Positions 21,577 to 34,220 of a stretch of 64,000 nucleotides of DNA are shown here, piece by piece. The position numbers were made by a program, and so were the translations under genes. Below the pieces are notes generated by a model. That model did no database searches and was not told the DNA's origin. It saw only the letters and a list, made by a program, of their open reading frames with translations. Positions within the stretch are counted from its first letter, which is position 1, and the number at the start of each line of letters is the position of its first letter. This stretch comes from Caprella mutica (Eukaryota > Arthropoda > Malacostraca > Amphipoda > Caprellidae): assembly GCA_947561585.1 (NCBI GenBank), contig CANNZV010000114.1:124001-188000 (forward strand), written 5' to 3'.

Positions 21577-23211
21577 TTAATTACCTACATACATCAATTG
21601 ACTATTAATAAATACTGCAGTGGCATAAAGATGAGTTTTAATTTTAATGGTTCGAATATTGCAGGTGATCAAACCCTGAGTTTTCATCATGAAGATGTCT
21701 GTTGAGCACCTTTGAGTATACATACACATTCTGCCTCCCTTGACTATCCTGTCTGATGGCAGACTTATGATTTGAAACTTCTTTGTCAGCGTTGCCTTGT
21801 CTATAGAGAGTAGCAATATCCTTGATCCGCTATCACTTTGGAGAATATTAGGGGCGCACCAATCAACCAATGTCCTCATGTCAAGAGTTTCATTCAGCTG
21901 GCCACCATCTTTTCTTTTTAGCTAGCCATAACTGAGTTAAAGGACTCGGTCACTGCCTCTGTTCCCCCCAATGAGAGCACAATATCTAGGATTACACAAG
22001 CTTGTCTACCTAACCTCTTGTACACTGTAGCATTACTATAAATTTCTTTCCATATGATCTTTTCATCAAGTGTGACTTTGACCTGAAGTTCTGAGGTGTT
22101 ACTAGTGATGAATGACATCAGGAAAGCACTATTTAATGAAAATTTATTGGATGGCACATGATCTAATTCGAATGATACCAATTCTGATTCCCTGATGAGA
22201 TCTGCCAAACTTATTTCCTTATGAGTTGGGATGAATATTTTTCTTACCATTTCTATAAGCAAATTTCCCTACACCATTGAAGATAAAGTCCTTGATCTTA
22301 TCATGTATTTTACAGGACATGACAGGATCAAGAGAAAATTTGTCCTTCATGATGCGAGGTAATTTGCTTACGAACGAAATGAATGAACCAAATTCATCTT
22401 TTCCGTAAGAAGTTTTAGACAGTCTCATCATAAGGAAAATCAGAGTATCTTAGTCTTTATCGCCACACATCAATGAAAAGATCTTATGGAAATCTAAACA
22501 ATTTGCAAGTTTAACAGCAGGTGTGATAACACTGGCTCTACGTGACTTCAGGCTTTTGATGAGATCTTCCTTGAAGTTGTTAGCTCCAGGGAAACGTTTC
22601 ACACCTACTTTGCGGTATACCCAGTCAAAAACCTAGTACATTCCTCCTCCTCCTTGCGGGTCTGACATCCAAGGTTTCTGATCCTGTTTGAATTAATGGA
22701 TGGATTTAATATTATTATTATTCAATACCTAATACGCTATTTTTCGTACTAAACTTATACTGATACATAACTGGAATCGAATAGTTACCTTATAGCTGGG
22801 CTTATCTATTATTCACGTACCAGAAGTTGTGATGCTAACATTCTCCGCCTTCTTCCAGTTTGCATCCCTTCAAAACACCTTTCTTGAGATCACTTAAAGT
22901 GTTCTCTGATTGAAGGAACATCCATCATAGATTTCAAATCAATTCTTTTGATGTAATCAATGACCTTATCAATGGGTGTCTGCCAAATTGGAATGTCTAA
23001 ACCTTTGAAATAAACCATTGCTGACATAATTGGTTGAAGACAATCTTAAAGGAATAAAAGATCGAATATGTAGTCAGCACCAGAAATCTTATATTTTAGC
23101 TCTTCATCAGGATCTGATCTGCTCCTTGGATTCAGGCTGTGGAAAGTTCTGTAGTAGTTCGGATAGGACTCGATTCCATTCGAGACTACTTTCAGTGCAG
23201 ATGACGCTAAT
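21577..23211 (-). pseudogene. Unknown multi-exon family, copy 1 (3' part)
   Basis: I do not recognise this family. On the - strand, an exon from 23211 (after TTTTCCAG) reads SSALKVVSNGIESYPNYYR, then YKISGADYIFDLLFL, a stop, and LQPIMSAMVYFKGLDIPIW. A second block starts near 22683 (after CAAACAG) with KSLKSRRASVITPAVKL and LPRIMKDKFSLDPVMS. The C-terminal part reads LGRQACVILDIVLSLGGTEA and MRTLVDWCAPNILQ, ending at 21577. Copies 2 and 3 share the block order. At least three in-frame breaks make it look non-functional, though the last 101 codons are intact. It is predicted soluble, with no signal peptide or membrane segment seen. Confidence 0.55.
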
Positions 23212-23359
23212 CTGGAAAATTAATTCAATGATTAGCTATTTGTAAATAATAGATATAATTATTTCATTCTGCAAACAACACTGGTAAGTTCAATTTGTTT
23301 ATACCTTTGCTGAGCAGTGAAACGCCTTCATATTCCCATATAGTCAATGGTCTGTGCTT

Positions 23360-23570
23360 TAAAGATATATTGCCTGTGCATAAAGTTAAAAGTGATGTTA
23401 CAGTCCTTTGCACAATGGCGGAATGAAGTTTTAGGTTCAAAATGGCATCACAGACATGGCTGTGTGTATAACGTTAAAAGTGACGTCACAGATATAAGCT
23501 GTGCTCTGTGTATAAGATTAAAAGTGACTTCACAGGCCTTTTCACAATGGCGGAATGAAGTATAAGATAA
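23360..23570. repeat. Direct repeat with CACAATGGCGGAATGAAG
   Basis: Two blocks, about 23380-23435 and 23515-23566, share TTAAAAGTGA.GT.ACAG.CCTTT.CACAATGGCGGAATGAAG, separated by a third partial unit with GTTAAAAGTGACGTCACAG. There is no gene evidence. Confidence 0.6.
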
Positions 23571-25180
23571 TTTCAATAAATGATTTCAGAATTAGGTATA
23601 ACCGTATATATATAATTAAATATTAACATCTACGATGTATATAATTATATATTTGACAAAGTAATCAAAAGTTATTTTATAAAGAGTTATAACCAAATAT
23701 TTCCAATGCGGATGCAAGTATCTGTATACCAAGTGACATCATGAGTCGCACGCGTGACGTCACACTTTTGCGCCATTTTCAAGTGAGAGACTGTGAGTAT
23801 CCTCCTAACTATTTTATTCATGGGCTAGGCATACATAACCCTGAAATAAAAAATAAGCCTTGGTAACCGTAGCATGATAGGTACCGAAGGCTACTTACTA
23901 AAGAGTAACGATCTACACAAAATTGACAAAATGTCTAGAAAAACTAAAATGCTTGGCTGGCCATAGAGCTAAGAGCAGTAGGTACCTACTTGGATAAAGA
24001 TTACATAGGTAGTAGCTGATTTAGTTAAGCTAATACCAAATACTTATTTATATTACCTGCCAACATTGAATAACAGAATATTTTACCTTCACAATCGGAA
24101 AGGTCAGAATCCATTGCTAGAATAGTAGGTTTGTTGGTAGGTAGAGTAGGACTGGAAAACACAGCCCTTGGGAATTACACAACCACTCTCAATAAACTTA
24201 ATTCTTAAACTGAGGTGATGTGAGTCACTGAACGCCTCCTCCCTGACTCTCAAAGGCCGTGACATCATCACATCTACACTAAATCAAATTTAAGGCAATC
24301 GAAAAGTGTTAAATTATGAAAAAAATATTTACTTATTGCCAAGGCAATATAAGTATATGTTCTGCATAATTTGCCGATTTTGCGAGAATACGCAAAATTT
24401 TGCGAGATTTTGTGAGAATACGCTGCGAGTTTTTCCTAAAACTGATGTAATAATATATCATGTAATGATGTAATTTTACGAAATACATGTTTTATTTTAT
24501 TTGAAAGAAGATATTTTTACCCTAAAAAAATTAGGTTAATTTCAAACGTTTAGTAGAATGTTTGATATCTCAATAAAATTATAATACAAGTTTTGTTCCA
24601 AGTTTCCTTTTAAGTAACTAACTCAAGCTTAATTACCAATATGCAATGTATTACTACCAAGTTATTATGTATAGCTTTAACTATCATATTATGATGAAAT
24701 GGACCAATTAAATACATAATCAATTGATTATCTACTCCATCACTGTTGGTCCTTCTTCATACTCTTTACTTGCCTTGCAAAGTGGCTAAGGACTCTGATT
24801 CCTTCATAGTTCATACCCTCAAAATACAGCTCAGCTAGCACTCTCTCGCGATTGTTGCGCATTTCCAATGATCCTAAAAATGCGCAGCACCTTCTCGAGA
24901 TTGTGCAAGTCGGCAAATGGCGCGGAACCCTTAGATTCTATATTTTTCCAGTAAAGACTGATAACAAAATTTATTAAATAGAGAAAGGTAATGTTTACAT
25001 TTTTCAAGTTATTCATGACTAGTGTTTTACATAATAATATGTGAATTAGAAATAACCAGGCTTTGAATTTTTTTTAAAGAATAAAACAATTTAACGGAAC
25101 TGAGCATTGTGTAGTAGTAATCTTGCCTACGCCATACAGTAAAATAATAAATTTAATATAAGTAAGGAATGATTCTGTAT
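23571..25180. other. AT-rich sequence, no gene recognised
   Basis: I saw no protein motif, inverted ends or arrays. A TGACGTCA palindrome lies near 23755. Confidence 0.4.
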
Positions 25181-25189
25181 GAAGAAAAA

Positions 25190-25360
25190 CAGAACATAAA
25201 AAAAGTTATGTACAATTACATGATTGTGCATGATTACATTGTACATGATCATGTACAATGCGAACAAATTTAAGTTATTGTATCAGGTCTCTCATAGATT
25301 ATGTACAATGCGATCATATATAAGTTATTGTATCAGATCTTTTATAGATAATGTAGTTTT
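25190..25360. repeat. Short direct repeat of about 54 bp
   Basis: TTTAAGTTATTGTATCAGGTCTCTCATAGAT-like sequence preceded by ATGTACAATGCGA occurs twice in tandem. A small palindrome of TGTACATGATCATGTACA sits just upstream. Confidence 0.6.
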
Positions 25361-25639
25361 TTTTAACGGGGCCCCTCTAAAATAATGTATTATATGAACA
25401 TATATCATTATGCCTCATAGTATTGGTTATTATCAATTCACATTACATGAATAATACGATCAATGATTTCATTAGGGAATGTACCTGTCTATTATTTCTC
25501 AACATTAATCTCTTGATATACATTAAAAAACCATATTAATAAGCCCTTTTATCTTATAAATTCATAATAACAATATTACTTTACTACATTTACCTTCTAT
25601 GCTTCCTTATTACTTATATCATTATATGCGCTCAAGAAG

Positions 25640-25848
25640 CACATTGGATTCGCGGTTCATTCAGTGTCATATGAATGTTTACCGAGTGTGGTCGTAGGTG
25701 TCGCGGGCAGCTCCTATCTCTTCTTGTTCGTTTTCGTGGTAAAAATTTCTCTGTTATGCAAAATGTTCGCACAGCTTCTGCATTCCTTTAAAATGGGATA
25801 TAACTTCGTACAGAAAATGTCCCATATTCTGCAGACTGGCCTTTAACC
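25640..25848. other. CG-richer stretch ending in a MITE-like terminus
   Basis: A short + frame here (25664-25846) has a hydrophobic run but no recognised domain. The stretch ends CATATTCTGCAGACTGG, the right-hand terminus of the CCAGTCTG MITE families. It is most likely the remnant of such an element. Confidence 0.35.
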
Positions 25849-26044
25849 ACAAACACTAACAAAAATAATAGCTACCTACAAAGTTGATACACATTATACT
25901 AAAAATATATAGCAAGCATTGAGCTTCTTTTTAAGTAAACATTTCAAATTTTCAATATGAATTAGGTTCAGCAGGTTTTAAAGAAATTCTTGCGATGTTC
26001 GCAATTGGAAATTAAAGGGCCTCAATTTACTTGTGTGACCCTAT

Positions 26045-26220
26045 TACAGGGTAAATTCCACCGACTTGTCAGAGCCGAAATTTTTCTCCATTGAAAATAA
26101 TATTTTCGCAAAGTCGGTAGATTTTTAGCTATTTATCCCTATGTTAGTAATGTTTCCATTAATTTTTAATGGAAAAATGGGTAAAATGTTAGTGGATCAG
26201 CCAAATTTAAATTACACCGT
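26045..26220 (-). mobile_element. MITE family E, partial copy
   Basis: It carries the family E landmarks AATTCCACCGACTTGTCAG, AATAATATTTTCGC, TTTTTAGCTATTTATCC, TTAATTTTTAATGG and TGTTAGTGGATCAGCC in order. The distal terminus is missing. Confidence 0.6.
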
Positions 26221-26304
26221 ATAACTGTAGAAGGAAGAGGATTGATACTAAGCAACTAAACAAAATGGCCAAAACATAAATGCTACATCAGAACAAAAAG
26301 CCAA

Positions 26305-26415
26305 GTAAAATAGTGTGTCCACTCAACTCGCCATTGAGCTCTTAATCTGATTTTTGCCTCTCTCCTCTCCAAATATTTCTCCAATCTCACTCACCACTTG
26401 CCAATAGGAGAAAGA
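26305..26415 (-). mobile_element. MITE family F, partial copy
   Basis: CCAAGTAAAATAGTGTGTCC and AACTCGCCATT followed by TCTCCAA motifs match one end of family F. The other end is not present. Confidence 0.5.
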
Positions 26416-26529
26416 GACTCCGATAATGCTATAAAAATTAATAGATATTAGATATGAAATTATTGTATGGAACAAGTGAATAAATGACAACTTCTATGAT
26501 CTAATATTTATATAAATCACATAATCAAT

Positions 26530-26738
26530 CCAGGTAATAAAGCATTTCCGAACTCGCCATTTTAATGGTTAGTTTGTGACGGTTATTGAGTCCTTCAATT
26601 GCAAATGGTGAGAAATATCTATTGTTCTTCTATGCTACCATATTATTTCGGAGAGAATTTTTGATTATCATTTTAGAGAGAAATTTGGTGATTTTTTGAG
26701 AAATTAATGGAGTGTTTTTGCCATACTATTTTACTTGG
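26530..26738 (+). mobile_element. hAT-type MITE, family F, third complete copy
   Basis: It runs from CCAGGTAATAAAGCAT to CTATTTTACTTGG, flanked by TAATCAAT / TAATCTAT (7 of 8). The internal order is as in 14025-14251. Confidence 0.8.
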
Positions 26739-26984
26739 TAATCTATAATGTATAAGCTTATAACAATATATAACTCATGACTGGGAAACCAATAGAAGTC
26801 AAGCTGCTTAGCACAATCCAAAAGTGACAGTACTTCCCTTAGTTATTGAATGAAATTGAGCAGTAAATTTATGATAATGGTTTATTTTTGAAAAAAGTAA
26901 ACTCTCCGTTAAGCAGGAATTACAAATTGATTAAATAAATTTACCAAGGTTGAGTGACTAAATAAAAAAAAGAAACAATATACT

Positions 26985-27280
26985 AATGATAACCTTGATA
27001 TTATCTATCCTTAGTATAGGAGAGAATATTAAGAAATCTTACAAACTAAAAAATAAATCTCAAATACACAAAATTAAATCTTCAACTATATGTAAAGGAG
27101 TGTTTTAATTAAGTAATGAAATAGAAACTATAGGTACTGATGACAACTTTGATAATATCAATCCATAGTGTAGGAGGGAATATTAATAAATAAATATAAA
27201 ACTAAACAAAAAATAAATCTCAACTACACGAAATTAAATCTTTAACTATATGTAAAGGAGTGTTTTAATTACAGAAAATA
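26985..27280. repeat. About 140-bp direct duplication
   Basis: Two copies (about 26989-27115 and 27138-27278) share AAATTAAATCTT.AACTATATGTAAAGGAGTGTTTTAATTA and a GAATATTAA..AA stretch. They lie directly after the 3' end of family copy 2. Confidence 0.75.
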
Positions 27281-27374
27281 ATATCATCAACCTTCTTATT
27301 TTTTCTCAGTTGCTGTCGCTGTGAGAAAAATCAGCATCCCTTAATTAATATAAGGCACAGCACCTGTTCCTCTG

Positions 27375-29098
27375 CCTTAAAGATAGTACAGTATATTTTT
27401 TGCAGCTCTCCCTTTAGAGTCATAGAAGACATTTACTGCAGTGCTTTTTGACCTTAATATTGAGATTTCCATTTCTGAATATTGTGAAAATTTCAGAAAT
27501 GGCATTTTGCCAATGAGATATCTCAGGCATGCAAAAATCAACCAGAGTCCTCATATCTGCAGTTTCAGGAATCTGGTTGTCTTTATGCTGTGTTTCCAAC
27601 ACTCTGAAATACGTTCCAGCAATTGCCTCATTGCTTCTAATGTTGTTAGTGAAATCTTAAACAAAAGAGCCTTCTCTTCCCACTGCAGAGAACAACTTCT
27701 CATTAGTGTTAAGAGATTCCCATAATTTAGATTACACAAATGCAACATTAAAGGCAGAAAGACTACTGTTCAACTTTATTTCAAAAGTTGGACTTAATCT
27801 AAACCCTTCATCAGCAGCAGAAGCAAGTTTGAAATTTTCCACAATTCCATCAGCTGTGAAATCAAGATCTGATAATAGTTTGCCTTTCTCAGGTCCATCA
27901 GAAATTTCAAACATGCTTTTACCGATGGATGAAAAATGTTCACCCCAAATAGTTGATTCAATAGCAGACTTAATCTTATCAATATATCTAGGTTGATAAT
28001 AAAGGTGACATTTTAAGATAATTATCATGAGCAATTGAAGGTAGAGAATTCAAATACTCGGCAATTTCTTTGAACTCTGCCTCTCCATGAGTGAGAAAAT
28101 GAATGGTGTCAAAGCCATCAGAAGAAGAGCCACATAAAAGCTGCAGTAAGCATTCGAAATCAAGGCAGGCAGTAATCTTATTCAGGGCAGAGTTGATGAT
28201 AGTCTTGCTCCTCTTCTTTAGACTCCTAATCGGCGATTTCTGATAAACTGATGCTTCAGATAACCACTCTTTATATTCCCGTGCAAACCAGTTATCTTTA
28301 GAGACTTCCTTGATCACTCTTTTTACGGAGCCCCTGGTGGATGAACCAGTGATAACTTCATGTTCTTCTTCCACAGATTCATCTCCTGTCAATCTATAGC
28401 CAATAAGTAGATCAACATCTGGAACAGAAGATGTACATTAGGAAGAATATATTAAGTGTTTTCCAAGGAAAATGAAATCGTTAAGATTTTTATTCAATAA
28501 AATTTGATCGATAATTTCCTGGTAGCTATCCCATAAAATTTTCATAGAAAACACTGGCAGAAATTGAACCGACAAGTTAACACATTAAACTTCATTTCAT
28601 ATTTTTACGCTAAATATGTCTATGCAATGACATAAACATCCACAAATAAATGTGAAATAACATTACTTGCTTTTGAAGCAATTATTCTGAAGCCCATCAA
28701 AATGCTCAGACAGAAGTGGTGTCTTTATCCTCTGCTGAAGATTCATGTTTCCATATGGTTAATTAACTTCTTGCTGTAGATGACTACCTAGTAAGTTTGT
28801 GGGCTGGGAGACTGTAACTTTGGATTGCCTCCATTGTGATCTTAATTGGTCGGAATAGTTCCAACAAGATCAACAAGTCATAAACAAAATCCTGTAAGAA
28901 GAAATTTATAAATTTAACTTATAATCTCAGATTACTGAATTATTATATTTATAGAGATCTTACAGTGCCCATCAGAAGATACTGGTCTTCATCATTAGGG
29001 TCATTTGTCTTCTTGAATGACATATAAGCTTTGCTTAATGCTTCGTATCCAGCATAGATTTTTTCCCATTGTTCTGTAGCAGAGCTGGAGAATCTGTA
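27375..29098 (-). pseudogene. Unknown multi-exon family, copy 2
   Basis: This is the best-preserved copy. On the - strand: exon 29098-28964 reads SSATEQWEKIYAGYEAL and ends QYLLMGT before GTAAGA. A short exon follows near 28893-28770 (DFVYDLLILLELFRPIKI). After a TTCTGTTCCAG acceptor near 28420, a long open block gives VDLLIGYRLTGDESVEEEH, SKDNWFAREYKEWLSEAS, LNKITACLDFECLLQLL and YIDKIKSAIESTIWGEHF. The 3' part is frameshifted around 27730-27570 but keeps the LFSAVGREGSFV and ADMRTLVDFCMPEI blocks of copy 1. A TE origin is possible but unproven. No function is assigned. Confidence 0.55.
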
Positions 29099-30094
29099 AA
29101 TGTAAAGCAATTTAGATATTAGTTAATTTAATTATCAAGGTTTCGAATCATTGTTAATCTATATGTGAGTACCAATATATATATATATTAGGGTGGATCG
29201 TTTTGAGTTTTTTTTTCGATTTTGTCTTGGCTACAATGATAGAAATTGGCACATGGGTGTACCATTTTAGTTAAATTGTGATTATTAATGTCAAAATTTT
29301 GTTTTATATAGGTCAGATCAATCATAATATGATCTGATTGGTTTAATGAGGTCTATATTGTTTCAATTTAATTTATTTGATCACTTGGTAAAATTTTCTA
29401 CCATCAACCCCTTTGGGGACCGGCATAATAAATATTGTAACACGTTTTCATGATATATTGGAAGTTATTCCAAGACTGTATTGAATAGCTATATAAAAAC
29501 TGCATTATGATGTTCAAATATTAAAATACAGCTCTTAGCTTGCCAATGTAGTTGAACTGGCAATCCAGAACTCACCTCGAGGAAGTGGCTGTACGTCGAT
29601 TTTCACTCCATCCAGCCCCTACCACCCTAACATGGTTGAACGATTTGATCCCTACAATTTCAAGTCTTTCTTTGACCGAAATCTTGGCATCTCAGTTCTT
29701 TAATGAATGTGTGAACTGATATATCAGTCTTTCTTACAATTCCCTATCAAGCTGCTGAAGCTTCAGTAAGTAATTTAATCCATCTTCCTACTGCTTGAAA
29801 ATGGCAATATAATTGCGTATTAATTCACCAGGATTATCTCCACTTTAGTTAATTGTGTCAACCTTACATCAGATAACATTTTCGGCACTGGTGGCTCAGT
29901 AAGTTTGACCTTATGTCAGTCTCTTATTTCGTAGTAGCTGACAGATCAACAATTTAAGGCTGGCAGATTAAAAAACCTTCATACCCACTTATAAAATTGA
30001 ATTCCCTATAGTTTTTGTTCATGGCATTTTTTCGATTAGACCAATAGAAAACTAGTTATTCGAATTTTGAACAGATTTTGACCCTTTTTCGAAA

Positions 30095-30365
30095 AGCCCA
30101 AGGCTTTTTTTTTTGGTTGAAGCTACGGCATTGCGGTTTTTTGCATTTGATTCTCCAGGGGATTACCTAGAATCATAGTTTAGTTTTGTTCGAATTTCTA
30201 ATTATTTTTCGAAATATTAAAAAAAAAAAAAAATTCTTAAATTTAATATTTCTAAAAATAATTTGAAATTAGAACAAAACACAACTACGATTCTAGATAA
30301 TTTCCTAGAGATTTGAATGTAAAAGAACACAATGTCGTAGCTTCAACCAAAAAAAAAAACCTTGT
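30095..30365. mobile_element. Hairpin element with GAAGCTACGGCATTGCGG ends
   Basis: The two halves (about 30100-30215 and 30240-30355) are inverted copies around a poly-A/T centre. Left: TTTTTGGTTGAAGCTACGGC; right: GTCGTAGCTTCAACCAAAAA. A related hairpin is at 41095-41345, so this is a mobile or recurring palindrome. Confidence 0.65.
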
Positions 30366-30690
30366 ATGTTTGAATACCAACACTTGTAGCTTTTTTGAAG
30401 TGCCTCAAAATGGCATTCAAACTGCAGGCTTTCATTGGCGTTCTGAGTCCTCTTTTTCAAACACTGCCCAAGAAGAGCAGGAGAAGTATGGTCAGGATGT
30501 GCTTCCAAAGGTCTTCATTGATATGAGCCAAGTACAATGTCTTGGAAGAATGGGGGACCCACCCCCCTTCCTTCCTCCCTCTCCCAAGTGGCATAGCGTC
30601 ACACTCTAGAGCTCTGATTTTTGTACAATCATTTATAAGGTTACTAGGTACCGATTTATGAAATAAAAAAAAATGATAAAATTTTCAGAT
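30366..30690. other. No recognised gene; weak - strand frame
   Basis: Open frames on both strands around 30305-30609 show no motif I recognise. The minus frame has an EALQKSYKCWYS segment faintly like the EQWEKIYAGYEAL exon of the unknown family, which may be chance. Confidence 0.2.
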
Positions 30691-30699
30691 TTTTTCATG

Positions 30700-30915
30700 G
30701 CCCTCAATATTATGGGAAGAGTGCTGGGCATTCTCTTCGGTAACCACTGTAATCCCCACTGATATAAAATCAGCAGAGATTTAAAGTGGGACCTACTAAG
30801 AGAGCATAAGGGACAACATATTAATATTTTGGGGAGAGTGCCAAGCATTCTCTTTGGTACCCACTTTAATCCCCACTGATATAAAATCAGCAGATTTAGA
30901 GTGGGACCTATTTGT
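30700..30915. repeat. About 118-bp direct duplication
   Basis: AATCCCCACTGATATAAAATCAGCAGA with flanking GGCATTCTCTTCGGTAACC-like and GTGGGACCTA motifs occurs at about 30710-30795 and 30828-30912. Confidence 0.75.
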
Positions 30916-31449
30916 TACAAAATAAAATAAATGTATCGAGAGGCGTGCTGCCTCCAACTCCCTGCACGTCATTGAACTATCATGAAGTGTGCAGTGCCAG
31001 TACACCAAACGAGCAGATACAACAAACTTTGGAAGGGCCATTATGTTGAAAGTTCAAAGGAATCTTCATTATTCATATATAAATAAAGTTCATTTTAAAA
31101 CTCTAAACATAATTGGCAGCTATATAATTTGTTGTATCCACCAGTTTGTAGTACTTCACACTACAAATATTTTTAATGACCTGACAAGGGGCAGGGAGTT
31201 GGGGACGGCACGCCCTGAGACACATATATTAGCATCATATTTCATAAATAAAATGAAGGTGTTGACGCCCGCTCGATATCAGGAAGTTGATGTGGTTTGA
31301 AAATGTGCAGCGCATCCTGGAGACAATGCAAGTTGGTAAATTAGACATTGCTATTCACAAAACCATACGGGTTAGTTGATAGATGGAGCCTAATCCATGT
31401 AGCTGCATCTATCAGGGTGAGCATTTAAAGAATTGACCGCTTTACTTAC

Positions 31450-33376
31450 TTGGTATTATCCCTTTGCTCTACCTTTCTGGTCTGTGAATAGGAATGACCA
31501 ATGCCTTGCTACTTTAACAGACACATCACCATTCATATGAATATCTGCAATTTTGTCTAGCGCTTTCGGGCAATTTGCTAGCTTTGACATGCAAAAGTTT
31601 ATTAAAGTATGCATGTCTAAGGTGTTGTGTGCTTGATTGTTTTTTTTTTACTTTTCATAATGCCAAAATAGGTTTCAGCAATAGCTTCTGACCCACCAAT
31701 GTTGTAGGCTACATCAAGCACACAACAACCCTCTCTCCCAATGAATTGAAACAATTTCTCTTGGTCATAAATAGCCTTTCACTGTTTGATTTTGAGAAGG
31801 CTGTCAAGGAGTGGAGTTTCTTGGATATTTTGTATTATTAGAAATTTATTCTCACAAAGAAACCCACTTTCCACTCCCTTTGGAACAGGGAGCAATCGAA
31901 AGTGTTTCAACGTAACAATCTTCATTCCATGAAAGAGTAACCTGCCTTTGCTGGCACCTTCCTCCAAAACAAACCAGTGTTTTGCCAATCTTAAGGAAAT
32001 GCTGGCTCTAAATTAACGATGTATTTCTGTTTTGATTGCATCGTGAATCTTTTGGGCCATCACTTCTTGGATTGCCAAATCACTGTTTGCAACTTGAGGA
32101 AGGGTTGCAACATAGGAAACAAAACCAGAAAAAAGTTTAACCATAAAGGGCCAATTCAATTTTGTCGTAGGCAACACGGCGTTTGCTTACGGGATGTGCA
32201 CCTACTAACAACCTTAACAATAGAAGCTAGGTCCAAGCACTTACTGATCTGCATTAGAGACAAGTCTATACAGAGACTCTGTCGATAGCGGAGGCTTCTA
32301 AGCAGGTCAGTTTGCTTCTGCTCAGTATCTTTCTCACAGTCAAACAGCTCACTAGCAGACCAGTTGTCCGATGTTACGTTCTTTTGGGTTGTGGTAACCT
32401 TGCCACGTGTTCTCAAACCCCTTAGTACTTCCTCCTCTTCTAATGTTGTTGTAGTCCCCACTTTCAAATACTCTTCATGGAGATTGACTCCTGCAAATTG
32501 AAGATACCAACAATAGAATATACAAATATTGGATTATGTATTATTCTTTGCCACCTTCAAGAAGTAATTAATTCTATAACAACGATTGACTGCAAGTTTA
32601 CAATGAAGAACAATATAACTCACAAATTAGTACCAGCCCTATTCCTATTAGCACACATATAGGGTTATATACTGAACTCGTATTCAGTGTGAAAAACAGG
32701 AAAGGACGGTAGGAATCGTAGGATACACAGTAGCAAACATAAATATGTTTATCAACAAAATTCTGAGAAATTAATTTTAATAAAAAAACATTAAATTCAA
32801 ATACTGTAAATTTCTACTGGTCTATTCTATTTGCTAAAAATTGGATATATTTTCACCTTGGAACTGGTTTTGTACAATATCAGCATGGTGAATGCTTAGC
32901 CTTGGGAGTATTGATAAATCCTTTGAAGTCCATCACATCATAGTGATCTATGAGCCGTTGTTCATACAATGGTGGCTTTGCAGGCGGACACCGTGTACCT
33001 TGCAGTACACCATGACCGACTTCAATGGTTCCAGTATGTCTAACATGGCGTTGAGGTCATAAGCAAAATCCTGAAAAAAAAATTGAATTATATATTTTTT
33101 AAAGTCGTCCCAATTCTATTTATAGGATCAAAACATTTCCATTAAACATTATTAATAGAATAGAATTAAATGCATCTATACCTATGTTTGATGATCTGCA
33201 TTTGAAAACTATTAGCTTATCCAACAAAATTAGCTTACCATTCCCATCAACTTGTATTTCTCTTCATTGTCCGGGTCTCTTTTGGCCTATGGGTGATTGG
33301 CCCAGAACCCCTGACACAAGGCCTTATAGCTCAGATGAATTTTCAACCACTGCTCCATTGTTGAACTGGCAAATCT
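31450..33376 (-). pseudogene. Unknown multi-exon family, copy 3
   Basis: It has the same exon order as copy 2. 33376-33241: ASSTMEQWLKIHLSYKALC, one stop, ending EEKYKLMGM before GTAAGC. About 33072-32880: DFAYDLNAMLDILEPLKSV. From a TTTGCAG acceptor near 32493: VNLHEEYLKVGTTTTLEEEE, SDNWSASELFDCEKD and LMQISKCLDLASIVKVV. The 3' third (31990-31450) has shifted frames but retains FIGREGCC and LDVAYNIGGSEAIAETY. Multiple stops suggest a pseudogene. The shared splice sites show that copies 2 and 3 arose by duplication of an intron-bearing gene. Confidence 0.5.
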
Positions 33377-33789
33377 GCATAAATATGGGATTTATGATGT
33401 ATAAATAAGTACTGGGTATCTTAAATTAACGACTTGCTAGTATATCAAGCTAAAGAATAAACTTATTATCCTCTAATATATAATACACAATGCCTTTTTC
33501 TTGCTTGATACATCAAGCTTTCAGTAAATAGATACAAACTACTTATTAATGTATAAAATATATCAATTAATTCAACTTATAGATATGAATATTTTTGAGT
33601 TATTCATTAATATTAAATCCAGTATCATTTATAATCATATTTGGTGGGACACTTACTACCTTATAAACAACGATTATCGATTAAATTTTTTTTCGATTGC
33701 TGGGATATCGAATCGATGGATTGTTCCATCTAATCGACTGACCGTTGTTTGTAGGGTAGTTATACATATTGAATAAAGCTCTACCATAA

Positions 33790-34110
33790 ATTTTTCAGCA
33801 CTAACCTTTGTGACACAAACTACATAGGGATGCGTAGAACCAGGTTCTGTTTCTTAGCAGTCGCCATCACGGTGTGTGGAACCCTTTGCCATAGCCCATA
33901 AGATGGTTAACAGATTGCTCCTATCAATGAAGCGACTGAAGTGCAATGACGAGGAAGATTCTTTCTTGCCTAGGCGCATATTGCCGACTGCCAAATCAAA
34001 ATAATATGCAGCATCACAGCACATGGGAACTACAAATTTATTTCTGTTTTGTAATGCCAATTTCTTTTCTGATTGCCTCAGTGAATTTGCTTGTCACATA
34101 TTAGCTGTCC
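33790..34110 (-). other. Possible exon upstream of copy 3
   Basis: A 68-codon open frame (34060-33854) reads FVVPMCCDAAYYFDLAVGN and SSSSLHFSRFIDRSNLLT. I do not recognise it. It lies on the same strand, just upstream of copy 3, and could be another exon of that gene or an unrelated remnant. No convincing splice sites were fixed. Confidence 0.3.
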
Positions 34111-34220
34111 ACACAGACCCATGAAAAAAATATGCAATAATTAATTGATAAATAGATTTAATTAATTAAATGCATCATTATGAACCAAATTGATTTCTAG
34201 ATTTTCAGGTTAGTATGGAT

